64,000 nt of DNA, from the NCBI RefSeq assembly GCF_041956535.1, contig NW_027192205.1:62001-126000 (forward strand), given 5' to 3'. This DNA comes from Calcarisporiella thermophila CBS 279.70 (lineage: Eukaryota > Calcarisporiellomycota). Shown here one piece after another: positions 36,465 to 46,338 of the stretch (positions are counted from its first letter, which is position 1; each line of letters starts with the position of its first letter). The notes beneath the pieces are model-generated. The model saw nothing but the letters and a program-made list of their open reading frames with translations. It was not told the origin of the DNA and did no database searches. The position numbers and the translations under genes were made by a program.

Positions 36465-36967
36465 GATTGGATCCAAGTCAATATAGCGGAATTATCTACA
36501 AATATATCTCTACCCCAATTATCTTTAGCATTATTTACTGGACTAGTGATTGGGGGAAATTTATCTGCATTTGTTGGCAATTCTTATATATCTAAGTCTG
36601 TAAACTAGCTTGTTTTATCTTTTGTTATCCTATTTGAATTACCACCTCCTACTGCAAATCAATATTAGGTTGGCAAATTATCTTCTGACTCCCTTTATAC
36701 GTGCAATATCCTACTTTTACTGGTGAATTAACTCAAAGGAGTCCAATATTTGTGGCTTGTATTATCGAAATTCTTCGAGAATAGTGTGACCCCTCATAAA
36801 TTACTAAAAGGCAGTTAGAATTCTCATCTTAATCAATCTCATTTATATAGTTTGGTAGCTCTTTTATTTTTTTTTTTTCTCTTTATAATTTCATTTCACT
36901 TAATATATATACATAAATTCTAGATTTTCTTTAGTTATCGCATGGTTTAATTGATTATTTGTGGCTA
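36465..36967. other. Intergenic, 0.5 kb
   Basis: AT-rich spacer between the MoCo sulfurase and VMP1 genes; contains T runs and no gene. Confidence 0.5.
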
Positions 36968-38557
36968 ATGGCAGAATATAAATCCGCGGCACGAGGGTAC
37001 CCTCCGTCACGGACAGCAAATGGCAACGGTAATAAAGGCAAGCAGCAGAAAAAGCGGAAAGGTACTTTGCCTATATTTTGGTCGCTATATATTTTTTACA
37101 CCTAATTTTCGTGGATAGCAATGGCGATCTCAAGAAAACGCTCCCAGCTGATCCGGGAGCCATCTGAGGACGAGCCTTCACTTTCTATATACAGGCAACC
37201 GCTTACAACATTAGCTTATTTTTTCGCCTACACAAGACAGGAGCTTGGAGAAATGCTTGCGAACTCAGCAAAAATTGTGTTACGACATAGGTTTTATGCG
37301 GCATTAAGCATATTGGGGGCCATTGCGATTACAGGAGCTACTAAAATAGAAGGGCCGCATCGCATGGTACTTGATTATAAGATATTAACTAACAAATCAG
37401 GAGTCACATTCGATAATGCCTAATATTCAAATTTTAGGTATTAGATATACTGAAGGAACAGGTTACTTGGTACAGCTGGTGGGCTATACTTGGAGTCGCA
37501 TCGTCTGTTGGACTAGGATCAGGATTACATACCTTTGTGCTATTTCTCGCACCACATATAGCTGAAGTTTCTTTGGTGGCTTTTAAGTGTGGAGGAGTTG
37601 AGTTCGCAACACGAGGAGAAAACAAGTAAATAGTTGAATTTTGAACATGTAGCAAGCTCGAAATCGTTATACTGCTTTACTCTGGTTTTATTAACCATAG
37701 ATTTATATGTGATCTGCCCTCTCATCTCAATTCTACAACATCGCCTTGGCGTGTCTTCCGACGAGTTCAGCTCGAAATTTTCTTCTGGGGCATTGGCACA
37801 GCAATTGGCGAATTGCCCCCGTATTTCATTGCACGCGCAGCTGCATCATCTGGTGGGAAAAGTGCGGCCGTAGAAGAACTGGAATCTATAAGCAAGAAGA
37901 AAACAAGTGAATTAACAATACATGATCGGATAACTGTATTTTTACGATGGCTACTCAAGCGAATGGGCTTCTTCGGGATCTTACTGTTTGCTTCGGTAAA
38001 ATCTGACTCTAATACGCCCAAAATCAGAGCGATATGAATAGTTTTTACTCTTTTCATTAGATACCTAATCCAGCTTTCGATTTGGCGGGTATTACATGTG
38101 GCCATTTTCAGGTTCCCTTCTGGACATTCTTTGGTGCTACTCTCTTAGGGAAAGCTATCGTGAAAGCTACTGTCCAGGGGTTGGTGGTTGTATTACTCTC
38201 TTCAGGAGATACGCTTGCTATCCTATTACGGAAATTAAGAGAATGGTGGCCATGGTTGCATGATGTAGTCGAAGAAGTAATTCAGGGACAAACGGTTGCC
38301 TTATCACGAGGGCAAAATCAAGAAGCTGTAATGGTAATGCATCTATACATGGACCAAATTACTGTGTCAATTCCAATCACTAAGAGAAATATATTTTTTT
38401 CTTTCCTTATGCATTGGAATTCCAGAAGCGAGCCGGCTTGTTTACAAGACTTTGGAGCGGATTTGTTATTCTTATGCTTATGTATTTTCTCGCGAGTATC
38501 ATAGAATCCCTAGCGCTTACGCATGCTCGACGGGTGTGGAAGAAGAAGAAAAATTAA
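36968..38557 (+). CDS. VMP1: VMP1-like ER membrane lipid scramblase (VTT/DedA fold)
   Basis: Exons 36968-37061, 37119-37366, 37438-37625, 37701-37995, 38061-38333 and 38426-38557 give 409 aa, almost the length of human VMP1 (406). The family's conserved blocks are all present: [73 protein letters not shown], and [20 protein letters not shown], the VTT core. The C-terminus ends in Lys residues (RVWKKKKN), fitting ER retention. VMP1 moves phospholipids between bilayer leaflets and is needed for autophagosome formation and lipid-droplet and ER contact control. Budding yeast has no VMP1, so its presence here is phylogenetically informative. Confidence 0.94.
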
Positions 38558-39169
38558 TCTCTAAGTGTATTATTTCTGCTATTTATTTAGATTTGAGCTA
38601 TAGTGATCATACTGGGGTCGTTTTATATCTACAATAAAGAGCTTTTAATTTTCACTCTATGCGCAAAGGTCTAGTGTAGAATTAGCTGAATCAGTACAAA
38701 TTTGACTAAGCTGTGTTTATGAGTTGATTATGCCTATAGTTTTATCAAGAGGATGTTCTTCGTATAAACATATTCCATATCCGCGCGCACCTTTGGGTAA
38801 AACCACCTTATCTGAATATTTATAAGAGCAATTGTATGGCCACCTGTATTTCTTCAGACACTTATGATGGAGAGATTCTTCTTTTCATTTATATAGAAAG
38901 TCCATAAAAAAGGCCTAGTTCCGGTTTCAATCAGCTGCTACATTAACAGCTTTTCAGGTCGCGTATATTTGCGAGTTGGATAGATTATATACGATTAATA
39001 ATAGGTATCACGGCGTATATTTTGAACCAGTTTGGCTTGAATAAATTAAGAAATTTTGACCGCGGGAATTCTGAAATAAATCCCGTGAAAGTCACTCCCT
39101 ATTATAAGCTCAACCTTCATTCTTTTTATTTTACCACTCTCTCTAATTTATCAAACGGCTGCTTTCACA
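38558..39169. other. Intergenic, 0.6 kb
   Basis: AT-rich; flanks of VMP1 and MPO1. Nothing else recognised. Confidence 0.5.
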
Positions 39170-39890
39170 ATGACAATCTCACTTTTTGATCTTGAACACC
39201 AGCTAACATTTTATGGCCAGTACCATTCAAACAAAGTGAATGTAATATGTCATGTAATTTGCGTTCCTCTTATCTACTGGACTGCCCTCGTATGGTCGAC
39301 CAACACTGGCCCTCTAGTTGACTGGAAATTGCCAGGGGGCTTTACACCCGATCTGGCTTTCTTTACAACAATTACATATGCTCTCTACTATATCTTTCTG
39401 GAGCCCGTCGCAGGAGTAAGTAGACTGACTCTATGAGCTTGACACGCTTCTTTTAATCTCATATTTTATTTCGCAGTTACTCTACACCCCTATTCTTTTA
39501 GCCATGGATTTATATGCAAATCGCTTCGCGAGCACCTATGCCAGTCCCAATTTAATCGCTGGTGCAATTCATGTATTTTGTTGGGCCGCGCAGATTTTCA
39601 CCCATCAGTTCGCCGAGGGTCGAAGCCCCGCCTTGTTGGACAACCTAGCACAAGGTAGGCTTTTCTCGATCTTATATTATATAGAAGATCCCCGTTCATA
39701 AACGAAATATAACATTCCAAATTTTTTAACACCAGCACTATTCCTTGCTCCATTGTTCGTTTTTCTTGAAGTACTCTTTGCTTTTGGATACCGCCCTCAG
39801 CTGCAGAAGCGCCTCAGGGATAAAGTCGGCAAGGCAATCACAGAGTTCCGCATGAAGAAGGCGCAAGCTCAACGAGCAAAGTCGAATTAA
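39170..39890 (+). CDS. MPO1: Mpo1-like (DUF962) fatty-acid alpha-dioxygenase of the ER
   Basis: Exons 39170-39415, 39477-39654 and 39736-39890 give 192 aa. The start, SLFDLEHQLTFYGQYHSNKV, followed by NVICHVICVPLIYWTALVW, is the DUF962/Mpo1 signature (H-x4-N-x2-C-H with membrane spans). Later come AGAIHVFCWAAQIFTHQFAE and EGRSPALLDNLAQALFLAPL. In yeast Mpo1 performs alpha-oxidation of 2-hydroxy fatty acids from phytosphingosine breakdown using Fe2+; the histidines bind iron. Four predicted spans, Lys/Arg-rich cytosolic tail. Confidence 0.93.
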
Positions 39891-40041
39891 CGCTTCTTCT
39901 TTACTTTATCTATGTTTTAGTCACTGCTATTCGTTATTTTTTGTATCTTTGAATTAATCTATCTCTTTGTATTCTGTGAGCAATACTGGCTTTAAAATTG
40001 CTTAATATATGTATTAGGTGGTGTCAGTAAGTTTATTAGGT

Positions 40042-40703
40042 CTACCCCTTCCCAAAACCTCCTTGAGTGGGGCCTCTGGGCTGTCTTACAATGTCTATAA
40101 CGGGCTTACTTGGCTCTTTAGGCTTAGCCAACTGCTTTCCCCTACTTTGCCCGCTAACAATGCTTTCACTGCTTTCATTTTCTTTTGCAATCGTGGTCCC
40201 AAAAATTTTTTCTCGTGCAGCCAAATATTCTGCCTCCCTCTCTGCAAGCGTTTTCTTCTGAATGGTGACTGAGACGGGAGCCGCTTGCTCAGGCGCCTTC
40301 GGACGTTTGAGAATTTTCATCTGTTCATTGCAAAATCAGAATTATGACATACGTTTTCAATTGGATCAAAGTGGTAAATTACTTGTGGCACAAATTGAGT
40401 GTGTATGGTATCAGTGCGGATTATTTCAGGTTCTACATACGAATTTCTAAAGAAATGTCATTAGATCTACCTCAAGGTAATCGCATGATATCTGATATTT
40501 ACGCTCTCTCCCATAACTTTTTATTCCGTTCGTGCTCATCCTCCATTTTTACTGATGAACGATTGGGAGTGCCTTCTTTCGCTTGCTGGATCTGCGGGAT
40601 AGTCAAAGAATCAGTGAAAACTCCAAGTAGGGTGAAAGAAAGAAAGGCCAACCACCTCTGCTTCATACCCCTCCTCCCAATCGTCCCAGACATCATCTGC
40701 CAT
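40042..40703 (-). CDS. SUZ-domain RNA-associated protein (SZRD1-like)
   Basis: Exons 40703-40656, 40591-40503, 40446-40353 and 40320-40042 give 169 aa. The N-terminus is acidic (MADDVWDDWEEGYEAE). The middle has YVEPEIIRTDTIHTQFVPQ and MKILKRPK, and the C-terminal half has KTLAEREAEYLAAREKIFG, the SUZ motif, ending in a basic Pro/Gly segment (RQPRGPTQGGFGKG) like the SUZ-C motif. SUZ domains bind RNA and occur in small proteins of this layout from fungi to animals. The third exon was found by phase and by the PEI...ILKRP context; without it the frame closes. Convergent with MPO1. Confidence 0.85.
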
Positions 40704-41863
40704 TTTTTAACTAAATAAGAAGAAAAAGTCATACCGCTGAACAGATTTACAAATATCCAATAGGCTTGGATTTTGATTAGCTAGACTTAGCCTCTTATGC
40801 TCCTGTAGGCAAAACCTGAACATAATACTAATATAGAATCAATTTATATTCAAGTCTATCCTAGACACGCACGACGTGGGCATAAATATCTTTCAACACC
40901 ACTTTGCAAGTAATTACTTCAAAACGTTAATTAACCAAAATGTTATAATATCTAATTCTACACTACGTTAATGAGATATCTTCCTATACAAAATATTTGT
41001 AAAGAGCTCAAGAAGTGTAGAGAAGCACAAGGAATTTTAGCATTGCTCTATGCTTTCTGTATACTCTCTTGTTATATAAAAATATAGAGAATTCTTTTGC
41101 AGGGATCGCTTCATTTGTTTTAATACTTGAAATAATGATCTATAATAAAGGAACGAAAAAATCTCAGACATTGATGGCAAAAAGAGTTCGTAAAGACTTT
41201 CGAATGATTCAGTTGCTAAGATATAACTGCCATGCAAAATTTAACCAATTTATCTAAATAATTGTAGATGCTTGCCAAAGGAGTCTAGTGAATTTGTAAG
41301 ATGAAAGCGAGTGCTTCAGCCTGTAATCTATATTGCTAAGATAGAAGAATAGGATAATGTAATTGAATGAATGGGGTTTGTATCAAAGGAAGGAACGAAA
41401 ACTCTATAATAGCATATATGATAATCACAATAATGTCAAAAAAAAAATAGATACAATAATAGATATTGTGTTCTACTTGGTCTAAGAGACAGGATGAAGA
41501 TTAGGCTATAATGCTGGCTCCACGCCTTTTTCCGTTCGACGGCCTGATACCTTTTATCGTTGAGTGGATATTTATATATCGCATTCTTTGAGTCAAAAAA
41601 AAAAAAGATATAAGAAAAGCATCACTTTGCATATCCAACTCGCAGTGTACATTAAGTATTCACTGATATCGAGTTGGAAAAAATGGACATAAAATATTAA
41701 GCGTTTTTTATCTTCTCAAAAATAAACAAGATACTTGGCAACATGAAGGATGAATACACATTGTCTACCCTTATACAGCGTAAAATAGAGCACATCGAGA
41801 ATATATACTTATATATATATTTATATACTATGTGGGGGTTTCAGGGATGAAAATACAATAGAT
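40704..41863. other. Intergenic, 1.2 kb
   Basis: AT-rich with A/T runs near 41440 and 41597. No gene recognised. Confidence 0.5.
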
Positions 41864-42660
41864 TCAAGCATGGCTCCAAGATCCTGACGAAAAAGAAGAC
41901 CGTCGATCCACTTCGGTCCAACTATTTTCACTTAAAGGGCTCCTAATCCCTTCCTGTACAGCATCTGCAGCGGTTGGAGATGAATCTGGAGTTCGTTGTG
42001 TTTGAAGTGGTGGAGAAGGCATTAGGGGTTCAAACACTGGAACTCTGGACTCTTCCATAGAAGAAAAGGCTTCTCGAAAATCGCTCATCTCTTCAAATGC
42101 CGACCCTGAATCTACTGCATTGTTCTTGAAATCATTCGGGAGGGGATATAAGTCTTTACCTGCTGTGGAGAGTGAGGAATGCTTTAAAGTTCTATTTTTC
42201 TCTTCTTCTTCTCGTAGAGCGGCGCGTTCGGCAGCTAGCTCCAACTTCCGTCGCTCAATCTCTTGCTCCATTGCACGTATATATGAGAGTTCTTCAAGAA
42301 GCTCCTCTTTCTTTCTTGTCTATATTTGATGCCCAATCCATTAGCATATGAATACCAAGTCAGATAATATGCGGACTTAACCTGTAATCGTATACGCTCA
42401 CTCCTCTTACGTCTCCTAATGCTTCCTCCCATTCGCTCGCCAGGGCTATTTCCGTTCTCACTCTCACTTTCATCCCACTCGTCCTCACTCTCTCTCTCGC
42501 CCTCATCTCTATCCAACCTCTGACGTTGTGAAGGAATACTGCGATGCCAAGAATTGGGGATCTGGGGTTGGAGTTCGGTAAGAAATAGATATGCTGCAGT
42601 AACTGTGATTGCTACTCCGCCAATTATCAGGACAGGAACGAGAGGATGGACCATTTCCAA
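41864..42660 (-). CDS. Hypothetical single-span membrane protein with charged coiled coil
   Basis: Exons 42660-42382 and 42319-41864 give 244 aa. The N-terminus is one membrane span (HPLVPVLIIGGVAITVTAAY). It is followed by an acidic Glu/Ser-rich stretch with several Arg clusters (SIRRRKRSERIRLQ), a heptad-like coiled coil across the splice junction (TRKKEELLEELSYIRAMEQE, continuing to LREEEEKNRTL), and a Ser/Pro-rich C-terminus. I do not recognise the family. The layout suggests an organelle-anchored scaffold, which is inference only. The intron has a GTTAAG donor. Confidence 0.65.
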
Positions 42661-43294
42661 TGAAAAAAGCTTGTGATGAAATTAAATGTCTTTGCGGTGA
42701 GGAGAGACAAAGACGTCGGAGGTCACGCCTTTTTTTTGATATGAAGTCTCTGTGACTGCTTTAATATATTCATTAGGTTAACCTAGCCTGAGATTTCAGT
42801 CCATATCTCCGTCCCTTTAAACTCGACAACATATGAAAACGAATTTGAGATACCATTCGAAGTGTGTATTCCAAATTAATTGTCAAGTTTGATCCTAACT
42901 AAACAGTATTAGATGACAGGTTAGAATGTATTATATCAAGATAGCGGGAGCTTTTAATAGATGACTGCAGCTGTGATGAGGAAATTAAAGTACAGAGATA
43001 AAATAAAAAAAGCGGACTGAAAAGAAACAATAGAAAAATAAGGAGCGTAGTAAAAGACGCGAAAAAATTATCTAGGAAAATATATCAGAGGCCACCCCAA
43101 GAAATAAAAGAGAAGGGAGAGAATACAAAAGTGAAACGGTTTTTTTAACCAATTGTGATGTTCTTAATAAAAACGATAATAGAAACCAATTAAATAGGAA
43201 AACGCCCACCCGTTTTTTCTTTTTCAACGATTAACGAAATGAAGGTAATAGTATATACAGGTAACCATTATATAGCAACAGTTTTTATATTTTT
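42661..43294. other. Intergenic, 0.6 kb
   Basis: Promoter side of the coiled-coil membrane gene and 3' side of the BC10-like gene. A/T-rich, no further gene. Confidence 0.45.
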
Positions 43295-43603
43295 TTACTT
43301 TAATCTTGGTTCAAAGAGCTGGAATTGATTCGTGTCTAACCAGCAGCGATTCTGACCCCAGTAGCATGTTGAAGAGAAGAGAAGCAGAAGAAGCATTGTG
43401 CAATATATACTATAATATAGAGGAATTAGTTTAATTTGTATTTAAGGTAAGATGGCAAAGCGAAAATAATCGTGAAATAAAAAAATAATTTACCATGGTC
43501 GCTGATGTAAGTAGTATGAGATCAGAAACATGAATACAAAATATGGAGGTGCATCCGGGAATGGTAACAATAGTAGAGGGATGAACCATCTCATGCAGTA
43601 CAT
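43295..43603 (-). CDS. BLCAP: BC10/BLCAP-like small membrane protein
   Basis: Two short exons, 43603-43494 and 43409-43295, encode 74 aa. The protein starts MYCMRWFIPLLLLPFPDAPP, has a Phe/Tyr/Leu-rich span (YFVFMFLISYYLHQRPC), then YCTMLLLLLFSSTCYWGQNR and CWL. This follows the metazoan BC10/BLCAP plan (87 aa): MYC-x2-W-x2-P-x-LL-x-P, a hydrophobic segment ending R-x-PC, then IC-x-n-CY-x-W and a Cys. The splice (CATG|GTAAAT ... ATTATAG) is phase 2 and creates the Cys of the RPC motif. BC10 is a conserved two-span protein of unclear biochemistry, reported as a growth suppressor in humans. I found it by translating the spacer; each exon alone is too short to stand out. Confidence 0.75.
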
Positions 43604-44074
43604 TTTGTTTTTAGTAAGATCGCACTGATCGGGAAGATTCTACGGATCTACCTGAGATGTAGGAAGTTTATAGTTTTGGGGAACGAGTAGCCTGCGCCAG
43701 CCACACTAAAATTTCAGACTGAGTTTCAGCTTCCGTCCTTTATTTTTTATTTAATCGCAACCTCTTAAGTGCTCTCCAAGTTATTCTATATTCGGATAAT
43801 TAAATGACATTGTTGCAGAGTCCAATTAATACTATACACGTATTTAATAATCCATATAATATAGAGTTACCATAAAGATTGCCCCCGGGATTTACCCCGA
43901 AAAGTGCTCTCTTTTAAAACGATACTAAACGTTTGAATATTATTTCTCACGGCTTATTTCAAGTGAAACATCTTATCGATTACGCATTCACATGTAAATG
44001 CGTAATCGACAATCCCTAGTTTTTTAATCCTCGCATTTTGTATTTTCTCTTGAATAAATTCCCACCTTGCCACC
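43604..44074. promoter_or_regulatory. Divergent spacer, BC10-like / double DJ-1 gene
   Basis: A 471-base gap between the start codons of two divergently transcribed genes, so it should contain both promoters. An imperfect palindrome around TGCGTAATCG (43979-44011, ATTACGCATTCACATGTAAATGCG type) is visible; its role is unknown. Confidence 0.4.
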
Positions 44075-45874
44075 ATGATTGACAACTTGGTCAAGTTTGC
44101 TTTTTCGTTTGCTACGGTCGCTGATTTACTTACGAATGAAAAGCCGCCCCACCTTGAGAAAACTGCATCAGAGAGCAAGCAAGCGATTGAGTCAAACGAG
44201 CCCCTCAATACCGAAGCAGAACCTCTTCTGAATAAAAATGTGAATAGCAGCCAGGTCCCGCCACCTATCTCTACAGAGGCAAGGAGTGAAATTATTTCAA
44301 AATGGCTGGGGATCCCGCGACAAGCACCGCTGAAAGTTGGGGTTTTGCTAGGGAATAATCTAGACACTTACGATCTAACACAGGCGACAAGGATGTTCTC
44401 GCTTATCCCAGATACAGAAATATTAACCATCGCGGAAACAGAAGACCCAGTGGTCACTTACGAAGGTGTATCCATATTACCAGATCATACATTTGAAGAA
44501 TCTCTCGAGTTAGATGTTTTGGTCATAGTTGCCAATATTGGCCCTGATCCATCTATTTCGACCTATCTACGGAAAGTCGGTCCAACGATAAAAAAGTATA
44601 TCATTACCATTTGTCAGGGCTCCATGGTTCTGGCAGCATCGGGTCTGCTGGATGGAAAACAAGCGACTACCGTAAAAATGCTCTGGCCAATGACTCGTAT
44701 GTTCTCACAAGTTAAGTGGGTAAAACAGGCTAGATTTACACACGATGGAAATATTATTACGACCAGTGGGGCAACGGCTGGTTTGGATGGCATTCTCTAT
44801 GCCGTTCAACTGCTTTATGGTGAAAAAGTAGCGCACACCCTTGCAGAAATCAGTGAATATAAATGGAATTCAGATCCCAGCCATGACCCCTTTACAGATC
44901 TCGCTGAAGAATTCCCCATTTTTCCAAGCATATTCATACCTGTTTCGCCATCTTTCAATTTGATCAATGCCTCACTCGGTTTGATTACTTTATTTACCAC
45001 AGTTTCCACTAACATTGGAGCATTGATACTACTTCAACTTCGTGAAATTGTGACTATGCTAAGTAAAACCTGGCAGAATGAACAGTATCGTACGGATAGA
45101 GAGGAGACGTCCACTAGGCATAAAAAGCGGACAAAACGTGGGCTACCAGTTCTCCCAAAGACAATTAAAGATGGACTGCAATCTCGGGTTTTGAGAATTC
45201 CTCGGCAGAAGTCCATGAATGTTGGTGTGTTAATTGGGAATAACATGGACTCGTTTAATATGATGTCTGCGTCAACGATGCTTAGCTTCATTCCCGACGT
45301 GCATATTTTACCTATTGCGGAAAACTCGGATCTCATTCGTACAATGGACGGCTTTCGTATTAAACCTATGTATACCTTCCAAGATCATGTCGACTTGGAT
45401 CTCTTGGTGGTGCCTGCAGGAGTGGGTCCTAATTCGGCCACCACCTCCTGGCTACGCAGAGTCATTCCTAGCGTAAAAAAATATGTTTTGACTATATGCG
45501 AAGGTTCCATGACTCTGGCCGCAACAGGATATTTGAATGGGAAATCTGCCACCACTGCTAAATCACTTTGGAAGTCGACGGAGCTGTTTCCGCAGGTGAA
45601 ATGGTCTAAGAGAGCGAGATTTACCCACGATGAAAAGTTTATTACCACGAGTGGGGCGACAGCAGGGTTAGATGGGGTATTCTACACAGCACAGCTTATC
45701 TACGGCGAAGATGTTGCCCGTAAAATTGCTAAGGTTAACGAATATGACTGGAACCTGGATCCCAACCTCGATTCGTTTTCTAACCTCGATAAAGAGTTTG
45801 ACTTTGTTCCCCATATTCTATTTCCATCGTTTACTTCATTCAGAACAAATAACACGGAAAGTGACGTCATTTAA
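44075..45874 (+). CDS. Tandem DJ-1/PfpI double-domain protein
   Basis: One uninterrupted ORF of 599 aa. Two homologous halves each carry a class I glutamine-amidotransferase-like DJ-1/PfpI fold. Half 1 (about 85-275): VGVLLGNNLDTYDLT, the nucleophile elbow ITICQGSMVLAASGLLDG with Cys180, and TTSGATAGLDGILYAVQLLY. Half 2 (about 380-575): VGVLIGNNMDSFNM, LTICEGSMTLAATGYLNG with Cys475, and TTSGATAGLDGVFYTAQLIY. A hydrophobic segment (LITLFTTVSTNIGALILLQL) lies between them and another sits at the N-terminus. Fungal relatives are usually single-domain enzymes of isonitrile-hydratase or glyoxalase III type, so activity cannot be assigned. It is intronless in an intron-rich neighbourhood. Confidence 0.88.
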   Translation: MIDNLVKFAFSFATVADLLTNEKPPHLEKTASESKQAIESNEPLNTEAEPLLNKNVNSSQVPPPISTEARSEIISKWLGIPRQAPLKVGVLLGNNLDTYDLTQATRMFSLIPDTEILTIAETEDPVVTYEGVSILPDHTFEESLELDVLVIVANIGPDPSISTYLRKVGPTIKKYIITICQGSMVLAASGLLDGKQATTVKMLWPMTRMFSQVKWVKQARFTHDGNIITTSGATAGLDGILYAVQLLYGEKVAHTLAEISEYKWNSDPSHDPFTDLAEEFPIFPSIFIPVSPSFNLINASLGLITLFTTVSTNIGALILLQLREIVTMLSKTWQNEQYRTDREETSTRHKKRTKRGLPVLPKTIKDGLQSRVLRIPRQKSMNVGVLIGNNMDSFNMMSASTMLSFIPDVHILPIAENSDLIRTMDGFRIKPMYTFQDHVDLDLLVVPAGVGPNSATTSWLRRVIPSVKKYVLTICEGSMTLAATGYLNGKSATTAKSLWKSTELFPQVKWSKRARFTHDEKFITTSGATAGLDGVFYTAQLIYGEDVARKIAKVNEYDWNLDPNLDSFSNLDKEFDFVPHILFPSFTSFRTNNTESDVI

Positions 45875-46137
45875 TGCAATTTATAATACAATTTGTTAAT
45901 TTTGTAGCGATATATCCTTGCATTTCCTGACATATGAATTTCAATGCTCAGCATACCCTCGATTATGATGAATTAAATAGGAGTTGTTCAAACTGGGTAT
46001 TGTCTAGAAACAAATTCGAATCAAATATAATAGGGTAAGGTATTCGAACGATAAAGTTATTGCAGTTTATTCTGGTAATTCAATAAGTTCACATATAGGT
46101 TGAATACGTTTAGCCAGGATCCTCAACTGCCGATCCA
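45875..46137. other. Convergent 3' spacer
   Basis: AT-rich spacer between the DJ-1 double gene and the small cysteine-rich gene; nothing recognised. Confidence 0.5.
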
Positions 46138-46338
46138 TTAGCGCCTGCAGCACATGCTGCCCTGCTTCCCGTTGGGTGTATAACATCCACCGCTACAGCG
46201 CATATTCATGTTCTTGCAAACGGTGCACGACCCGTATCTAGAAATGATACAATCACATTCGGCTCCTTGAGCCTCTTGAGCTTGAAGAACAAAAGCCAAG
46301 AATAGAGTGAAGACAAAGAGAGTGAAAGCGAACTTCAT
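46138..46338 (-). CDS. Small secreted cysteine-rich protein, 66 aa
   Basis: A single-exon frame with a strong signal peptide (MKFAFTLFVFTLFLAFVLQA, cleavage expected near AQG-AE) followed by a mature peptide of about 40 residues with eight cysteines in the order C-x-C-x7-C-x2-C-x6-C-x3-C-x10-CC. Even cysteine number, small size and export suggest a disulfide-stabilised extracellular peptide such as an antimicrobial or effector-like protein. The spacing is not one I can assign to a known family. It stands alone at the edge of the gene-poor interval. Function not inferred. Confidence 0.7.
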   Translation of the reverse strand: MKFAFTLFVFTLFLAFVLQAQEAQGAECDCIISRYGSCTVCKNMNMRCSGGCYTPNGKQGSMCCRR

